Assembly: GCF_004363045.1 (NCBI RefSeq)
Contig: NZ_SNYJ01000003.1
Span: 1 to 64,000, forward strand
Source: Aureibacillus halotolerans
GTDB lineage: Bacteria; Bacillota; Bacilli; Bacillales; DSM-28697
Direction of reading: 5' to 3'
DNA: 64,000 nucleotides
Every line of letters starts with the position of its first letter. Position 1 is the first letter of the stretch. The translations under genes and the position numbers were made by a program. The notes beneath the pieces are model-generated. The model worked only from the letters and a program-made list of their open reading frames with translations. It was not told the DNA's origin and did not search any database. Below, in pieces: positions 54,066 through 62,245 of the stretch.

Positions 54066-54776
54066 CTACGCGTTGGATTTGCAGCAAAAAACCGAATACC
54101 CAATTTTCGTGCAGTACTGCATCGTCAGTCGCTGATGCTCCTCATATAAGGTACGTTCACTTGTTGTTAAATGTGTGACGTCCGGTGCCTCCTCGTCTGT
54201 ATTCACCCACTGAAAACTATCGAGTATCGTACCAGTTACTTGCAACTCTGCTGAAAACCCCGCTTTTGCAAACGCAGATGTCCATTCGTCGTTCGTCCAA
54301 ATGCGACGAAAACGATACCACGCTAAAAGCTCACTCCGCTCCTCGGCAGAAAGGGTATGAAGCGAATCTTGGAGCGTTAGTTCAATGCACCATAATGCCC
54401 CGCCCGGTTTAAGAACACGATGAAGTTCTTGCAGAAGGTCGTCAAGCTGCGGTACAAATGCAAGCACAGACTCCGCCAGCACATGACTAAAAAAATCTGT
54501 TTCAAATGGAAGAACATCTTCGCCTGCGACTTGCACGTCCATGCCTTTGTGGACTTGACGAGCCATCGCGACCATGTCCTTATCCCGATCAATGCCCCAT
54601 ACGTTCGCGCCAAGCGCTTTCCATAAGGCGCCTGAATAGCCAACCCCACACCCTACATCGAGGAGTTTTGTTTCCGTCGTTGCACCCGCCTCAACAGCAA
54701 TCCATTCGGATAACTCTTTCCCCCCTGGATGTGCGTAACGAACGTGGAGCTTTTTTAGCAATGTCATATAATCCAT
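54066..54776 (-). CDS. Class I SAM-dependent methyltransferase
   Basis: A 236-residue methyltransferase. Motif I is LLDVGCGVGYSGALWKALG, motif II is WGIDRDKDMVAMARQ, and LQELHRVLKPGGALWCIEL gives motif III. The C-terminal third with KAGFSAELQVTG is typical of UbiE/Coq5-like enzymes. ATG 54776 follows AGGGGGAG. It is monocistronic and divergent from the next gene. The substrate is unknown. Confidence 0.85.
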   Translation of the reverse strand: MDYMTLLKKLHVRYAHPGGKELSEWIAVEAGATTETKLLDVGCGVGYSGALWKALGANVWGIDRDKDMVAMARQVHKGMDVQVAGEDVLPFETDFFSHVLAESVLAFVPQLDDLLQELHRVLKPGGALWCIELTLQDSLHTLSAEERSELLAWYRFRRIWTNDEWTSAFAKAGFSAELQVTGTILDSFQWVNTDEEAPDVTHLTTSERTLYEEHQRLTMQYCTKIGYSVFCCKSNA

Positions 54777-54883
54777 TTTGTTCTCCCCCTTTAATTCCAT
54801 ATATGACCTAATACGTTTGTCTCATGCAAAAAAAATCGGTTTGCATATCGTGACAGTACGACGAATATAAAGGAGTAATAAGA

Positions 54884-55141
54884 ATGTCATTTAATCATTA
54901 TCAAACATGCTGTCAGCATCAAGGAAGACCCGTGCACATCCGTTGTAAAAACGGTCGAGAATATCGCGGCATTATTCAAAACGTCGATCGTCAACAGGTG
55001 TTTATCCAACCTATTGGCGGCGCAGGTGGCTTTGGGTATGGATTTTTTGGGTATGGCGGATACGGATATGGCGCGGGGCTCGGTATCGGAATCGCTCTTG
55101 GCTCTATCGCAACCATAGCGCTACTCCCATTTTTCTGGTAG
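54884..55141 (+). CDS. Small protein with LSm-like start and glycine-rich hydrophobic tail
   Basis: An 85-residue protein. Residues 15-45 (RPVHIRCKNGREYRGIIQN, VDRQQVFIQPIG) resemble a two-strand LSm/SH3-like barrel as in small Bacillus spore or coat-associated proteins. Then GGFGYGFFGYGGYGYGAGLG and a hydrophobic end. The combination fits coat or inner-membrane spore proteins, but the role is not known. It has AAAGGAG upstream and an adjacent terminator. A TGCATA box at 54842 and AATATAA near 54864 may form a forespore-type promoter, unproven. Confidence 0.6.
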   Translation: MSFNHYQTCCQHQGRPVHIRCKNGREYRGIIQNVDRQQVFIQPIGGAGGFGYGFFGYGGYGYGAGLGIGIALGSIATIALLPFFW

Positions 55142-55171
55142 ACCTTCCCGTCCTGGGGAGGTTTTTTTGTC
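55141..55171 (+). terminator. Terminator after the glycine-rich protein
   Basis: ACCTTCCC and GGGAGGT pair closely and are followed by a run of seven T, directly after the stop. Confidence 0.85.
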
Positions 55172-55202
55172 GTGCCTTAGGCGAACGAAAAGGAGGCTTC
55201 TA

Positions 55203-55613
55203 ATGAACTGGAGCAAAGAATTCGAAGCGTTTTTAAAGCACTGTTTTTCACAAACAGGGTTTCAATCAAATGCGGCAGATCAGGATTGGTCCGTTCCTTG
55301 GCAGTCCTTATTTAACGCAAGTGAGGCGCAGTCCATGATAACCCAAGTAGAAACGAATGAAAATTACTGCACGGTTTTCATTACAGTCGTCGAAAAGGAG
55401 CTTCATGGATTGTCTGTTCTGCACTCATCCTCAGTTGTATGGATAGAGAACCAAACGTCAGGAGAGAAAAAAGAGCTTCGATTGCCATGCCTTATCAAAA
55501 AAGGCACGGCAAGGATTCGGTATAAAGATGAAAAACTCTCGATCCGTTGGCTAAAAAGGGTCGATCCTGTGCTTGCCCAAGTGAACATCGTGCCTGAGAG
55601 TTTGACGGATTGA
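55203..55613 (+). CDS. Hypothetical protein, Hsp20-like fold suspected
   Basis: A 136-residue protein. The ETNENYCTVFITVVEKEL part and the end (LRLPCLIKKGTARIRYKDEKL) follow the strand order of alpha-crystallin/Hsp20 domains, including LP followed by a basic stretch and a short strand, but the key IxI tail is absent. The call is tentative. ATG 55203 follows AAAAGGAGG. It precedes ku by 49 nt without a terminator, so it may be the first gene of the end-joining transcript. Confidence 0.5.
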   Translation: MNWSKEFEAFLKHCFSQTGFQSNAADQDWSVPWQSLFNASEAQSMITQVETNENYCTVFITVVEKELHGLSVLHSSSVVWIENQTSGEKKELRLPCLIKKGTARIRYKDEKLSIRWLKRVDPVLAQVNIVPESLTD

Positions 55614-55662
55614 ACGGCCCACCATTGGTTAACCTAATGGAAAACGACAAGGAGGCCTTTCA

Positions 55663-56508
55663 ATGCATACAGTTTGGAAAGGAGCCATCAGTTTTGGCTT
55701 AGTCAATATTCCTATAAAGCTCTATAAAGCGACGGAAACAAGTGGTGTGCCTTTACGTCAGCTCCACAAAACATGCCATACCCCAATTCAATATAAGAAA
55801 TTTTGCCCACAGTGTGAGGTTGATGTCGACAAAGACGACATTGAAAAAGGGTATGAATTTGAAAAGGATAGCTTTGTCCCTGTAGACGAAACCATGCTGC
55901 AAAAAGAAAAAGGCAACGACACAAGCAAAACGGCAGACATCCAGCAATTTGTTTCGCTTAAGGACATAGACCCTATTTATTTTGACGCCTCGTATTTTAT
56001 TGGCCCTGACGCTTCAGGACAAAAGCCATACGCCTTGCTATTTGAGGCCTTAAAAGCGACGAGCAAAGCTGGCATTGCCATCATAACGATTCGTCAAAAG
56101 GAGCATCTTGCATTGATTCGATCCTATGACGCTGGACTTTTGATGGAAACAATGCATTTTCCAGAAGCCATCCGCTCCGTGGACAGCGTGCCAAACATGC
56201 CAAAAAAAGTTGACATTCAACCAAAAGAACAGAAAACCGCCGAAGCACTGATCGATCAGCTAAGCACAACTTGGAACCCTGAAGAATATAGCAATACTGC
56301 TGAAGAAGCACTTTTGGACCGAATTGCCAAACAGGCCTCTGCCATAAAAGCGCCATCTAAAGCATCAACAAAAGGGTCTTCAATGGACGACCTTATGAAA
56401 ACGCTCCAAGCAAGCATTGATCAGTCGAAACCAGCAAAACAAAAGCAAAAGAAACAACGTACGAGTGAAAAAGTGACGAAAGATAAAGGAAGCAAAAAAG
56501 CCAAATGA
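55663..56508 (+). CDS. ku: Ku protein, non-homologous end joining
   Basis: A 281-residue bacterial Ku. It binds DNA ends as a homodimer ring and recruits LigD. The N-terminal beta barrel begins MHTVWKGAISFGLVNIPIKLYKAT, and LIDQLSTTWNPEEYSNTAEE near residue 205 is the bridge region. A lysine-rich tail (KPAKQKQKKQRTSEKVTKDK) binds DNA. AAGGAGG precedes the ATG. Its stop overlaps the ligD start in an ATGA arrangement. Confidence 0.96.
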   Translation: MHTVWKGAISFGLVNIPIKLYKATETSGVPLRQLHKTCHTPIQYKKFCPQCEVDVDKDDIEKGYEFEKDSFVPVDETMLQKEKGNDTSKTADIQQFVSLKDIDPIYFDASYFIGPDASGQKPYALLFEALKATSKAGIAIITIRQKEHLALIRSYDAGLLMETMHFPEAIRSVDSVPNMPKKVDIQPKEQKTAEALIDQLSTTWNPEEYSNTAEEALLDRIAKQASAIKAPSKASTKGSSMDDLMKTLQASIDQSKPAKQKQKKQRTSEKVTKDKGSKKAK

Positions 56509-58295
56509 ACCAGGAGTGGCATATCCCACCAATGGAGCCTACGCTGACAAGCCACCTCCCCCTAGGATCTCAGTGGTGGTACGAGCCGAAATTCGATGGG
56601 TTTCGAATGCAGCTCGTCATCTTAAAAGAATCGATTCACCTTATGAGTAAGACTGGGGTGTTTTACACCCATGCCTTCCCTGACATCATCAACGCGGCCA
56701 AACAGTTGCAAGCGCAGCAAAAAGAGCTTTTACCCCTCGTGTTTGATGGTGAGCTATGCGTCCTCCTCACATCCCTCCGTTGTGATTTTAGCGCCCTTGC
56801 GACGCGTGCACGAATGACGAATACAAATCGAATCCACTCCGCTGCTAGCAAAACACCTGCCACATTATGCTTGTTTGACGTCCTGGTCATTGAAGGGGCT
56901 TTTGTAGGTTCGCTTCCGTATGATGAACGAAAGGAACTTCTTACTGATATTAAAATGCTTCATCAAGATCGGATTGTACGGATTTTATCCGTTTCTTCGT
57001 CTGCACAGTTGCTTTCAGACGTTAGGTCTCAGCACGGAGAGGGCATCGTTGCCAAAAAAAGCAACAGTTTATATACCCATGGGCGTACGACGGATTGGGT
57101 GAAATATAAAACATATCAAACGGTGATGCTTGTGCTATCGTCTCCATCGTCAACGGGCTATTTTTCAGGTCGTGTGCTAAATGAAGATGGCCAGTGGTCA
57201 AACGTTTGTACGCTTCGTCATGGTATGACAGCTGAAGAGGCAGCGGCATTGACTTCCGTCCTGAAAGCAAACAAAGAGGCGGATGGTGTTTGCGCTGAAG
57301 TTCATACGATCGGAATGGCGGATGGCATGCTTAGGGAGCCACGGTTTGTTCGTTTTCTCCCGGAGGAATCGCCTCAACATTGTACGATGAACGCCTTGCA
57401 AAAAGCCCTCACACCCAAAACAAACACTGACGTATCTAAGCCTGCTAAACTGCTATGGCCGACAGTCTCGATTTCAAAATCTTGCTATATGTCGTATATG
57501 GAAACAGTGGCAGAAGCGATCTTGCCTCATTTGCAGAAGCGTATTCTCACCGTAGTGAGATGGCCAGACGGGGTTGGCAAGACGTCCTTTTATCAAAGGA
57601 ACAAGCCAGCGTATGCACCTACTGTCGTTGGCACCCCCACTTCCGATGCAGACGGCATGCTCTGCAACACAAAAAAAGCACTGCTCTGGTTTGCCAACCA
57701 TGCAGCGCTAGAATTTCATGTGCCCTTTCACCAGGATGGCGACACCTGTCCTCGAGAACTTGTCTTTGACCTTGACCCACCAGATGTTTCCTCACCATCT
57801 CAAAAACAAACGGTCTCTGCTGCCCTTTGGTTAAAAGAAATTCTTGATTCCTTTTCCCTAATGTCCTTTGTGAAATCGTCCGGAAATAAAGGCTTACAGG
57901 TGTACGTCCCTCTTCAGGAAGAACGTCATTCATATGCAACGGTGCATAAGTTTATGAAGCTGTGCGCTGATGTGTTGGCCGAGCGGCATGAAGATAAGGT
58001 AACCGTCGAGCGCTTCATCCAACAGCGTAAAGGTCGACTTTACGTTGATTATGTCCAGCATCATCCGAAAAAAACGATCATTGCTCCCTATTCCTGTCGC
58101 GGGAATCAAGAAGGGTATGTGGCGGCTCCACTGGAATGGGACGAGCTATCGTTAACCGATTCATACTTACGCACACAACACAGGGTCATGCAGGCTGTGA
58201 ATTCTGGCTTTCTTCCCTTCGCCACGATGAACGACGTTCGTCAAAAAAATAGTACACTGCTCATGAAAATCACAGAGACGTTAGAGCAACACTAG
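56505..58295 (+). CDS. ligD: DNA ligase D (ligase plus primase-polymerase domains)
   Basis: A 596-residue enzyme that processes and seals ends held by Ku. The ligase domain has catalytic lysine K29 in YEPKFDGFRM and motif V HGEGIVAKKSNSLY. The C-terminal AEP polymerase domain has VVRWPDGVGKTSFYQRNKP, FDLDPPD (metal-binding DxD) and SSGNKGLQVYVPL. The phosphoesterase domain of larger LigD proteins is absent, as in Bacillus subtilis YkoU. It is coupled to ku. Its stop is 1 nt from the pncB stop on the other strand. Confidence 0.95.
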   Translation: MNQEWHIPPMEPTLTSHLPLGSQWWYEPKFDGFRMQLVILKESIHLMSKTGVFYTHAFPDIINAAKQLQAQQKELLPLVFDGELCVLLTSLRCDFSALATRARMTNTNRIHSAASKTPATLCLFDVLVIEGAFVGSLPYDERKELLTDIKMLHQDRIVRILSVSSSAQLLSDVRSQHGEGIVAKKSNSLYTHGRTTDWVKYKTYQTVMLVLSSPSSTGYFSGRVLNEDGQWSNVCTLRHGMTAEEAAALTSVLKANKEADGVCAEVHTIGMADGMLREPRFVRFLPEESPQHCTMNALQKALTPKTNTDVSKPAKLLWPTVSISKSCYMSYMETVAEAILPHLQKRILTVVRWPDGVGKTSFYQRNKPAYAPTVVGTPTSDADGMLCNTKKALLWFANHAALEFHVPFHQDGDTCPRELVFDLDPPDVSSPSQKQTVSAALWLKEILDSFSLMSFVKSSGNKGLQVYVPLQEERHSYATVHKFMKLCADVLAERHEDKVTVERFIQQRKGRLYVDYVQHHPKKTIIAPYSCRGNQEGYVAAPLEWDELSLTDSYLRTQHRVMQAVNSGFLPFATMNDVRQKNSTLLMKITETLEQH

Positions 58296-58296
58296 A

Positions 58297-59754
58297 TCAA
58301 TTGTCTTCTTCTGCCTCACGGGCATGTTGGTCAATCAAAGCCATTTTTGTGTCATACACTTTTTGGCTTAAATCAACGAAATACGTTTGGGGGTTCAGTA
58401 AACGTAACGTAGGCTCCCAAATGCTTTGCAGCTGTTCAAAATGAAACTGCCTGATTTCCTCGACCGTTTTTTTCTTGTATACGAGCGAGCCGTCGATAAA
58501 CACTGGCTTTAGCAATTCCTTCGCTGTATAGTCTTTGACAATTTTAAACTTGTACGGATTGCTTGGATCGAACATTTTCAGTTTTTCTTGCTGGACATTT
58601 TCATCGACCATGGCCACATAATCGCCCTCTGTTTTTCCTGTACGATTATTAATAATCCGATATAAAGTAGTGAACCCTGGGGTTGGGATTTTTTCCGGAT
58701 TCTCTGAAATTTTAATAACAGGCTCATACCCGGTTTCTGTTTCTTTGGCAACCATTTTATAAACGCCACCTAAAGCCGGTGATTCCGCAGCTGTAATCAG
58801 TTTTGTTCCAATGCCCCACATCGTAATTTTGGCGTCTTGGAGCTTTAAGTGCAGAATGACCTCTTCGTCTAAATCATTCGACGCTGAAATTTGGACATCC
58901 TCAAACCCTGCTTCATCTAACATTCGACGCGCTTCCTTAGACAACGTCGCAAGGTCACCACTGTCTAGACGAATGGCTTTTAAGCGATGGCCTTTTTCAG
59001 CCATTATTTTTGCCACTTTAATGGCATTTGGAACACCAGACTTCAATGTATTGTAAGTATCAACCAATAGCGTAGCATTGTCAGGAAAAACATTCATATA
59101 GGATTTGAACGCTTCTATCTCCGACTCATGATCCTGGACCCATGCATGGGCGTGTGTGCCTGCTGTCGGAATCGAAAATAGCTTGCCCGCACGCATATTG
59201 GAAGTGGCATGAAACCCCGCAATATACGCCGCTCTTGCACCCCAAATGGCGGCATCGGCTTCCTGAGCACGTCGAGTGCCGAATTCAAGCAAGATGTCGT
59301 TTTCGCCAACAATTTGCCGGATACGAGATGCTTTCGTAGCAATTAAGGTTTGGTAGTTCATAAAGTTTAAAAGTGCTGTTTCAATCATGTGCCCTTCAAA
59401 GACACGGCATTCTACGCGAATGATTGGTTCATTCGGAAACACGATTTGGCCTTCCTCAACGCTATAAATCGTGCCTGTAAAACGAAAGCTCCTTAACGCG
59501 TCAAGAAATGCGGCATCATATGATTCTGGCTGTTGCTGCAAATACGCAATATCCTCTTCTTCAAAACGAAGCTGCTCGATGTACTCAATAATACGCTCAA
59601 GACCTGCGAAAACAGCGTATCCATTATGAAACGGATTTTTGCGAAAGAACGCATTGAACACCCGCTTCCGGTTGTGAGTCCCATTTTTCCAATGGGCGTA
59701 CATTTGATTAATTTGATACTTGTCTGTATGTAACGTTAAATTTCCATAGTTCAC
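58297..59754 (-). CDS. pncB: Nicotinate phosphoribosyltransferase
   Basis: A 485-residue NAD-salvage enzyme making nicotinate mononucleotide. FGTRRAQEADAAIWGARAAYI, SNMRAGKLFSIPTAGTHAHAW (phosphorylated His in the GTHAHAW loop) and IRLDSGDLATLSKEAR are intact. The start is GTG 7 nt after GGAGG. No kinase or nicotinamidase gene is next to it. No NiaR box was identified by eye. Confidence 0.94.
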   Translation of the reverse strand: MNYGNLTLHTDKYQINQMYAHWKNGTHNRKRVFNAFFRKNPFHNGYAVFAGLERIIEYIEQLRFEEEDIAYLQQQPESYDAAFLDALRSFRFTGTIYSVEEGQIVFPNEPIIRVECRVFEGHMIETALLNFMNYQTLIATKASRIRQIVGENDILLEFGTRRAQEADAAIWGARAAYIAGFHATSNMRAGKLFSIPTAGTHAHAWVQDHESEIEAFKSYMNVFPDNATLLVDTYNTLKSGVPNAIKVAKIMAEKGHRLKAIRLDSGDLATLSKEARRMLDEAGFEDVQISASNDLDEEVILHLKLQDAKITMWGIGTKLITAAESPALGGVYKMVAKETETGYEPVIKISENPEKIPTPGFTTLYRIINNRTGKTEGDYVAMVDENVQQEKLKMFDPSNPYKFKIVKDYTAKELLKPVFIDGSLVYKKKTVEEIRQFHFEQLQSIWEPTLRLLNPQTYFVDLSQKVYDTKMALIDQHAREAEEDN

Positions 59755-59936
59755 GTCATTGCCTCCAAGGTCATGGTGTATTGATGTGATCCACCTGATC
59801 TATAAAGAATAGGCAACATCCGAATAGAAAGTCAATGTTTTCTCCGCATTTTCTGTAATTTCACCAAATCTGGTCTTGTTCGGCAGTTAAAAAGACGAAG
59901 AGGTTGGGCAGTGACCGAGCCCATCCGCTTCGCCAT

Positions 59937-60308
59937 TCAGTATAATTTGAGGAGATGATTCTCTACATTAGCCATCACATAGACGACGGCTTCTACTGTG
60001 TTCAAAAACCTTGTCTTTCTTGTTTTTGTGTAAAAGCATTGCACCGCCACCATCAGCAAATTTTCAACTGTCTTTTCAATTTGAATCGGATGAATGTACA
60101 TCGGTTTCTCATTAGCAACCCATTCAAGGGCAAGTGGTTTCCATGCTTCTATATCCTGAGTCACTTCATCAACAAAAGGTTTGACGTCCCCATAGAAATC
60201 AACTTCCGAGGTGAAAGGTGCTACATCGATATATTGTGTTTTTATCTCAGCCGTATAGTGAAGCAAACGCTGAGTGAGCTTAAGTAATTCGCTGTAATTT
60301 TGATCCAC
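59937..60308 (-). CDS. yppE: YppE-family (DUF1798) protein
   Basis: A 123-residue all-helical protein. LKLTQRLLHYTAEIKTQY, FYGDVKPFVDEVTQDIEAWK and a C-terminal VVYVMANVENHLLKLY follow YppE. The length equals that of Bacillus subtilis YppE as I remember it. It lies in the yppE-sspM-yppC-recU-ponA neighbourhood, which supports the name. A GGGGGAACGA site precedes the ATG. No function is known. Confidence 0.8.
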   Translation of the reverse strand: MDQNYSELLKLTQRLLHYTAEIKTQYIDVAPFTSEVDFYGDVKPFVDEVTQDIEAWKPLALEWVANEKPMYIHPIQIEKTVENLLMVAVQCFYTKTRKTRFLNTVEAVVYVMANVENHLLKLY

Positions 60309-60363
60309 ATTCGTTCCCCCTTACAACGTCATCTTATCATTGTAACGAGAAAATGAACATGAA

Positions 60364-60822
60364 TCAAAACCCTAGTCTATGGAAGAAGCCTGTTTTTTTC
60401 TGTTCGGTTGGTTTAATCAAGATGGCATGTTCTTTCGCATTTTTCATGGCTTCTAGTTTCCCTTCAATCCTCTCCACCCGTTCAAGCAGCTCATCCATTT
60501 CTCTACGGTGCTGAAGCAATTGGAAGGCGACGACCTCATCTGCTTTTTTCATTAACGTTTGCTCAATGGCATCCATTTTCGTACAGATCGCTTTCATCCG
60601 CTGATCAAATTCTTCCTTCGACACGACCTCTTTGGCATCCCCTGAGAGATTTGTACTTTCTTTAATTTGGCTCAACTTTTCTAACGCCTCCTTATGAAAG
60701 ACTAAATGGCCTCTATCGTTTCGTTCGCAAGCAACATTGTATTTTTTTACCCAGTAGCGAATGGTCGTAGGACGCACACCAATTTCATCTGACGCTTCTT
60801 TTGTTTTTAATGGCGGGTACAT
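60364..60822 (-). CDS. RacA-like chromosome-anchoring/MerR-type DNA-binding protein
   Basis: A 152-residue protein. Residues 1-45 are a MerR-type winged helix (LKTKEASDEIGVRPTTIRYWVKKYNV, then NDRGHLVFHKEAL). A coiled coil follows (FDQRMKAICTKMDAIEQTLM, MDELLERVERIEGKLEAM) and a short basic end. This is the architecture of RacA, which anchors oriC to the pole during sporulation, but RacA in Bacillus subtilis is elsewhere, so other helical MerR-like proteins remain possible. ATG 60822 follows GGGAGGAA and is preferred to 60888. Confidence 0.65.
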   Translation of the reverse strand: MYPPLKTKEASDEIGVRPTTIRYWVKKYNVACERNDRGHLVFHKEALEKLSQIKESTNLSGDAKEVVSKEEFDQRMKAICTKMDAIEQTLMKKADEVVAFQLLQHRREMDELLERVERIEGKLEAMKNAKEHAILIKPTEQKKTGFFHRLGF

Positions 60823-60899
60823 AGCAGTTCCTCCCCATGAATTGTTTTGTCTACTCAATTCGGGAAAAGCTCGTGTACTCCCTTCCAAGCTGACAAAAC

Positions 60900-61020
60900 T
60901 AGAAGAGATTCGCTAAAGAAAGTGGGATTCCTAAAAAGCCATCGGCATTCGACAAACCTTCCGCTAAATATGAGTTACTTAACTTTCGCACCAAGGATTT
61001 CTAGCTTTAGAATGAAGAGC
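60900..61020 (+). pseudogene. Possible decayed coding sequence before an orphan terminator
   Basis: One plus-strand frame reads RFAKESGIPKKPSAFDKPSA then KYELLNFRTKDF to a stop near 61002, protein-like in composition, but an in-frame stop lies just upstream and a neighbouring frame continues the upstream part. No start or ribosome-binding site was found. This could be the 3' remnant of a lost gene. Confidence 0.25.
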
Positions 61021-61040
61021 TTCATATCTTTTGGTAAGAA

Positions 61041-61080
61041 GAAAGCAGTCTATCCTCATTCGAGGGTAGACTGCTTTTTT
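61041..61080. terminator. Strong orphan terminator
   Basis: AAAGCAGTCTA and TAGACTGCTTT close a stem extended by CCTC/GAGG, followed by seven T on the plus strand. No intact plus-strand gene precedes it within 2 kb. Confidence 0.85.
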
Positions 61081-61239
61081 TCCCTATTAGCTTTATCATG
61101 CATTTAATGTTTACCTCAAATGCAGTTAAGTAAGCATGTTTCGGAAATGCCCCATGTACTTAGTTGTATACATTACGTGGGATCGTTTCATCTCTGCATT
61201 CTTGTGTTCTATGATCGGCCTGTGCTTACCTCAAGTTAA

Positions 61240-61494
61240 TACGTAAGGTCACTTAAGCTTCCTGACTCTCTCATCCGACAGATCGAACTGAATTTGCAAA
61301 AACATCAAAATTTACTACTGCATCAATATTGTGAAGCAGACGATCTTCAGGCACTAGGTAAAGTGATTCTGCATGAAAAAACACGCTTCATGTTCTCGTT
61401 TTCTAAGGCAACAAACAGGTCAACTCGCTTCTCCATTTACTCCGTTATACGAGACCAAGATAAAAAAAACAATTTACGCAGAAAAAAACATTAG
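61240..61494 (+). pseudogene. Possible gene remnant
   Basis: The frame reads LPDSLIRQIELNLQKHQNLL then LHQYCEADDLQALGKVILHE, an amphipathic, protein-like sequence, and degrades near 61400. No start codon with a ribosome-binding site is present and the 3' part runs toward the family C element. It is probably a fragment of a lost gene. Coding is not established. Confidence 0.25.
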
Positions 61495-61507
61495 CGTGTC
61501 AACATAC

Positions 61508-61675
61508 GTAGACTCCTGCGGGAACAGCGCGAGCTGAAGATCCCGCAGGAAAGCTTACTTTCCGAGGATGCTGAAGCCGTGCCCGCGGAATGCGAAGTGT
61601 TTTGACGAAGCGACCGTGATTGTAACATCGATTCGAGAGGACCTCGTCGTGTTTTCTTAGCTGCTGGAGTCTTGC
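61508..61675. repeat. Family C element C3
   Basis: A 168-bp element, the longest copy. It starts with GTAGACTCC and ends with GGAGTCTTGC. It carries the stem TCCTGCGGGA/TCCCGCAGGA, the near-palindrome GGAAAGCTTACTTTCC and the segment CATCGATTCGAGAGGACCTC that is missing in C2 and inverted in C1. Confidence 0.85.
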
Positions 61676-61685
61676 AAAAGTTGAG

Positions 61686-61717
61686 TGAATAACCACGATG
61701 AAGTCGTGGAAAAACTA
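61686..61717 (+). promoter_or_regulatory. Candidate forespore (SigG-like) promoter of sspM
   Basis: TGAATA (61686-61691) and AAAACTA (61711-61717) have SigG-like spacing. Between them a hairpin ACCACGA/TCGTGG is present. The match to the -10 consensus is only partial. Confidence 0.4.
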
Positions 61718-61735
61718 CAATTGGAGGTGAAGGTC

Positions 61736-61849
61736 ATGGAAAAGAAGAATGAAAGCCCGGCTCAACAAAAACAATCGAAGGACAATGCCGACCAAAAACG
61801 GCAAGCCCCTATGTCTAAAACGTCCGGTGAAAACCGTCCTTCGACATAA
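61736..61849 (+). CDS. sspM: Small acid-soluble spore protein M
   Basis: A 37-residue basic protein, MEKKNESPAQQKQ to SGENRPST. The ending NRPST and the Lys/Gln-rich body match SspM (ending GPNRPST in Bacillus subtilis as I remember it). It lies beside yppC and recU as there. Shine-Dalgarno TTGGAGGTG is strong. It is too short for standard gene calling. Confidence 0.75.
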   Translation: MEKKNESPAQQKQSKDNADQKRQAPMSKTSGENRPST

Positions 61850-61921
61850 GAAACAGAATGATGTCCCAATGAATTGTTAACACGCTAAAGAGCGCACCTT
61901 TGTGGTGACGCTCTTATTCCT

Positions 61922-62245
61922 GCGCTTCATAGCATGCTCGCCTCCGCTTTTCGTTGTCCAGCTTCGCGCCGTAGAAGCTGCGGCGCTACACTTTTCTTGG
62001 CTAGCTCCGGCTCGCTGAAGCTGCGGGACAGAAATCCCCAAACGAGTGAAATGAAAAAACCATTTCCCTGTTTGGTGATGTTCTGCCCTCCGCTTCATAG
62101 CTTACTCGCCTCCGCTTTTCTTGGCCAGCTCCGGCTCGCTGAAGCTGCGAGGTAGAAATCTCGGTTCGAGAGAAATGTGAAGAACCATTTCTTCGCCCCG
62201 TGATGTTCTACTCTCCGCTTCATAGCTTACTCGCCTCCGCTTTTC
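61922..62245 (-). repeat. Array B2, two family B units plus fragments
   Basis: On the minus strand, units begin with GAAAAGCGGAGGCGAG at 62245 and 62120, so the first unit is 125 bp and the second 124 bp; shorter fragments continue to 61922. The first unit starts inside the yppC coding region and supplies its last codons. Both units keep the central ATC-GAT hairpin with changed arms. Orientation relative to the upstream gene is the same as for array B1 after metA. Confidence 0.88.
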
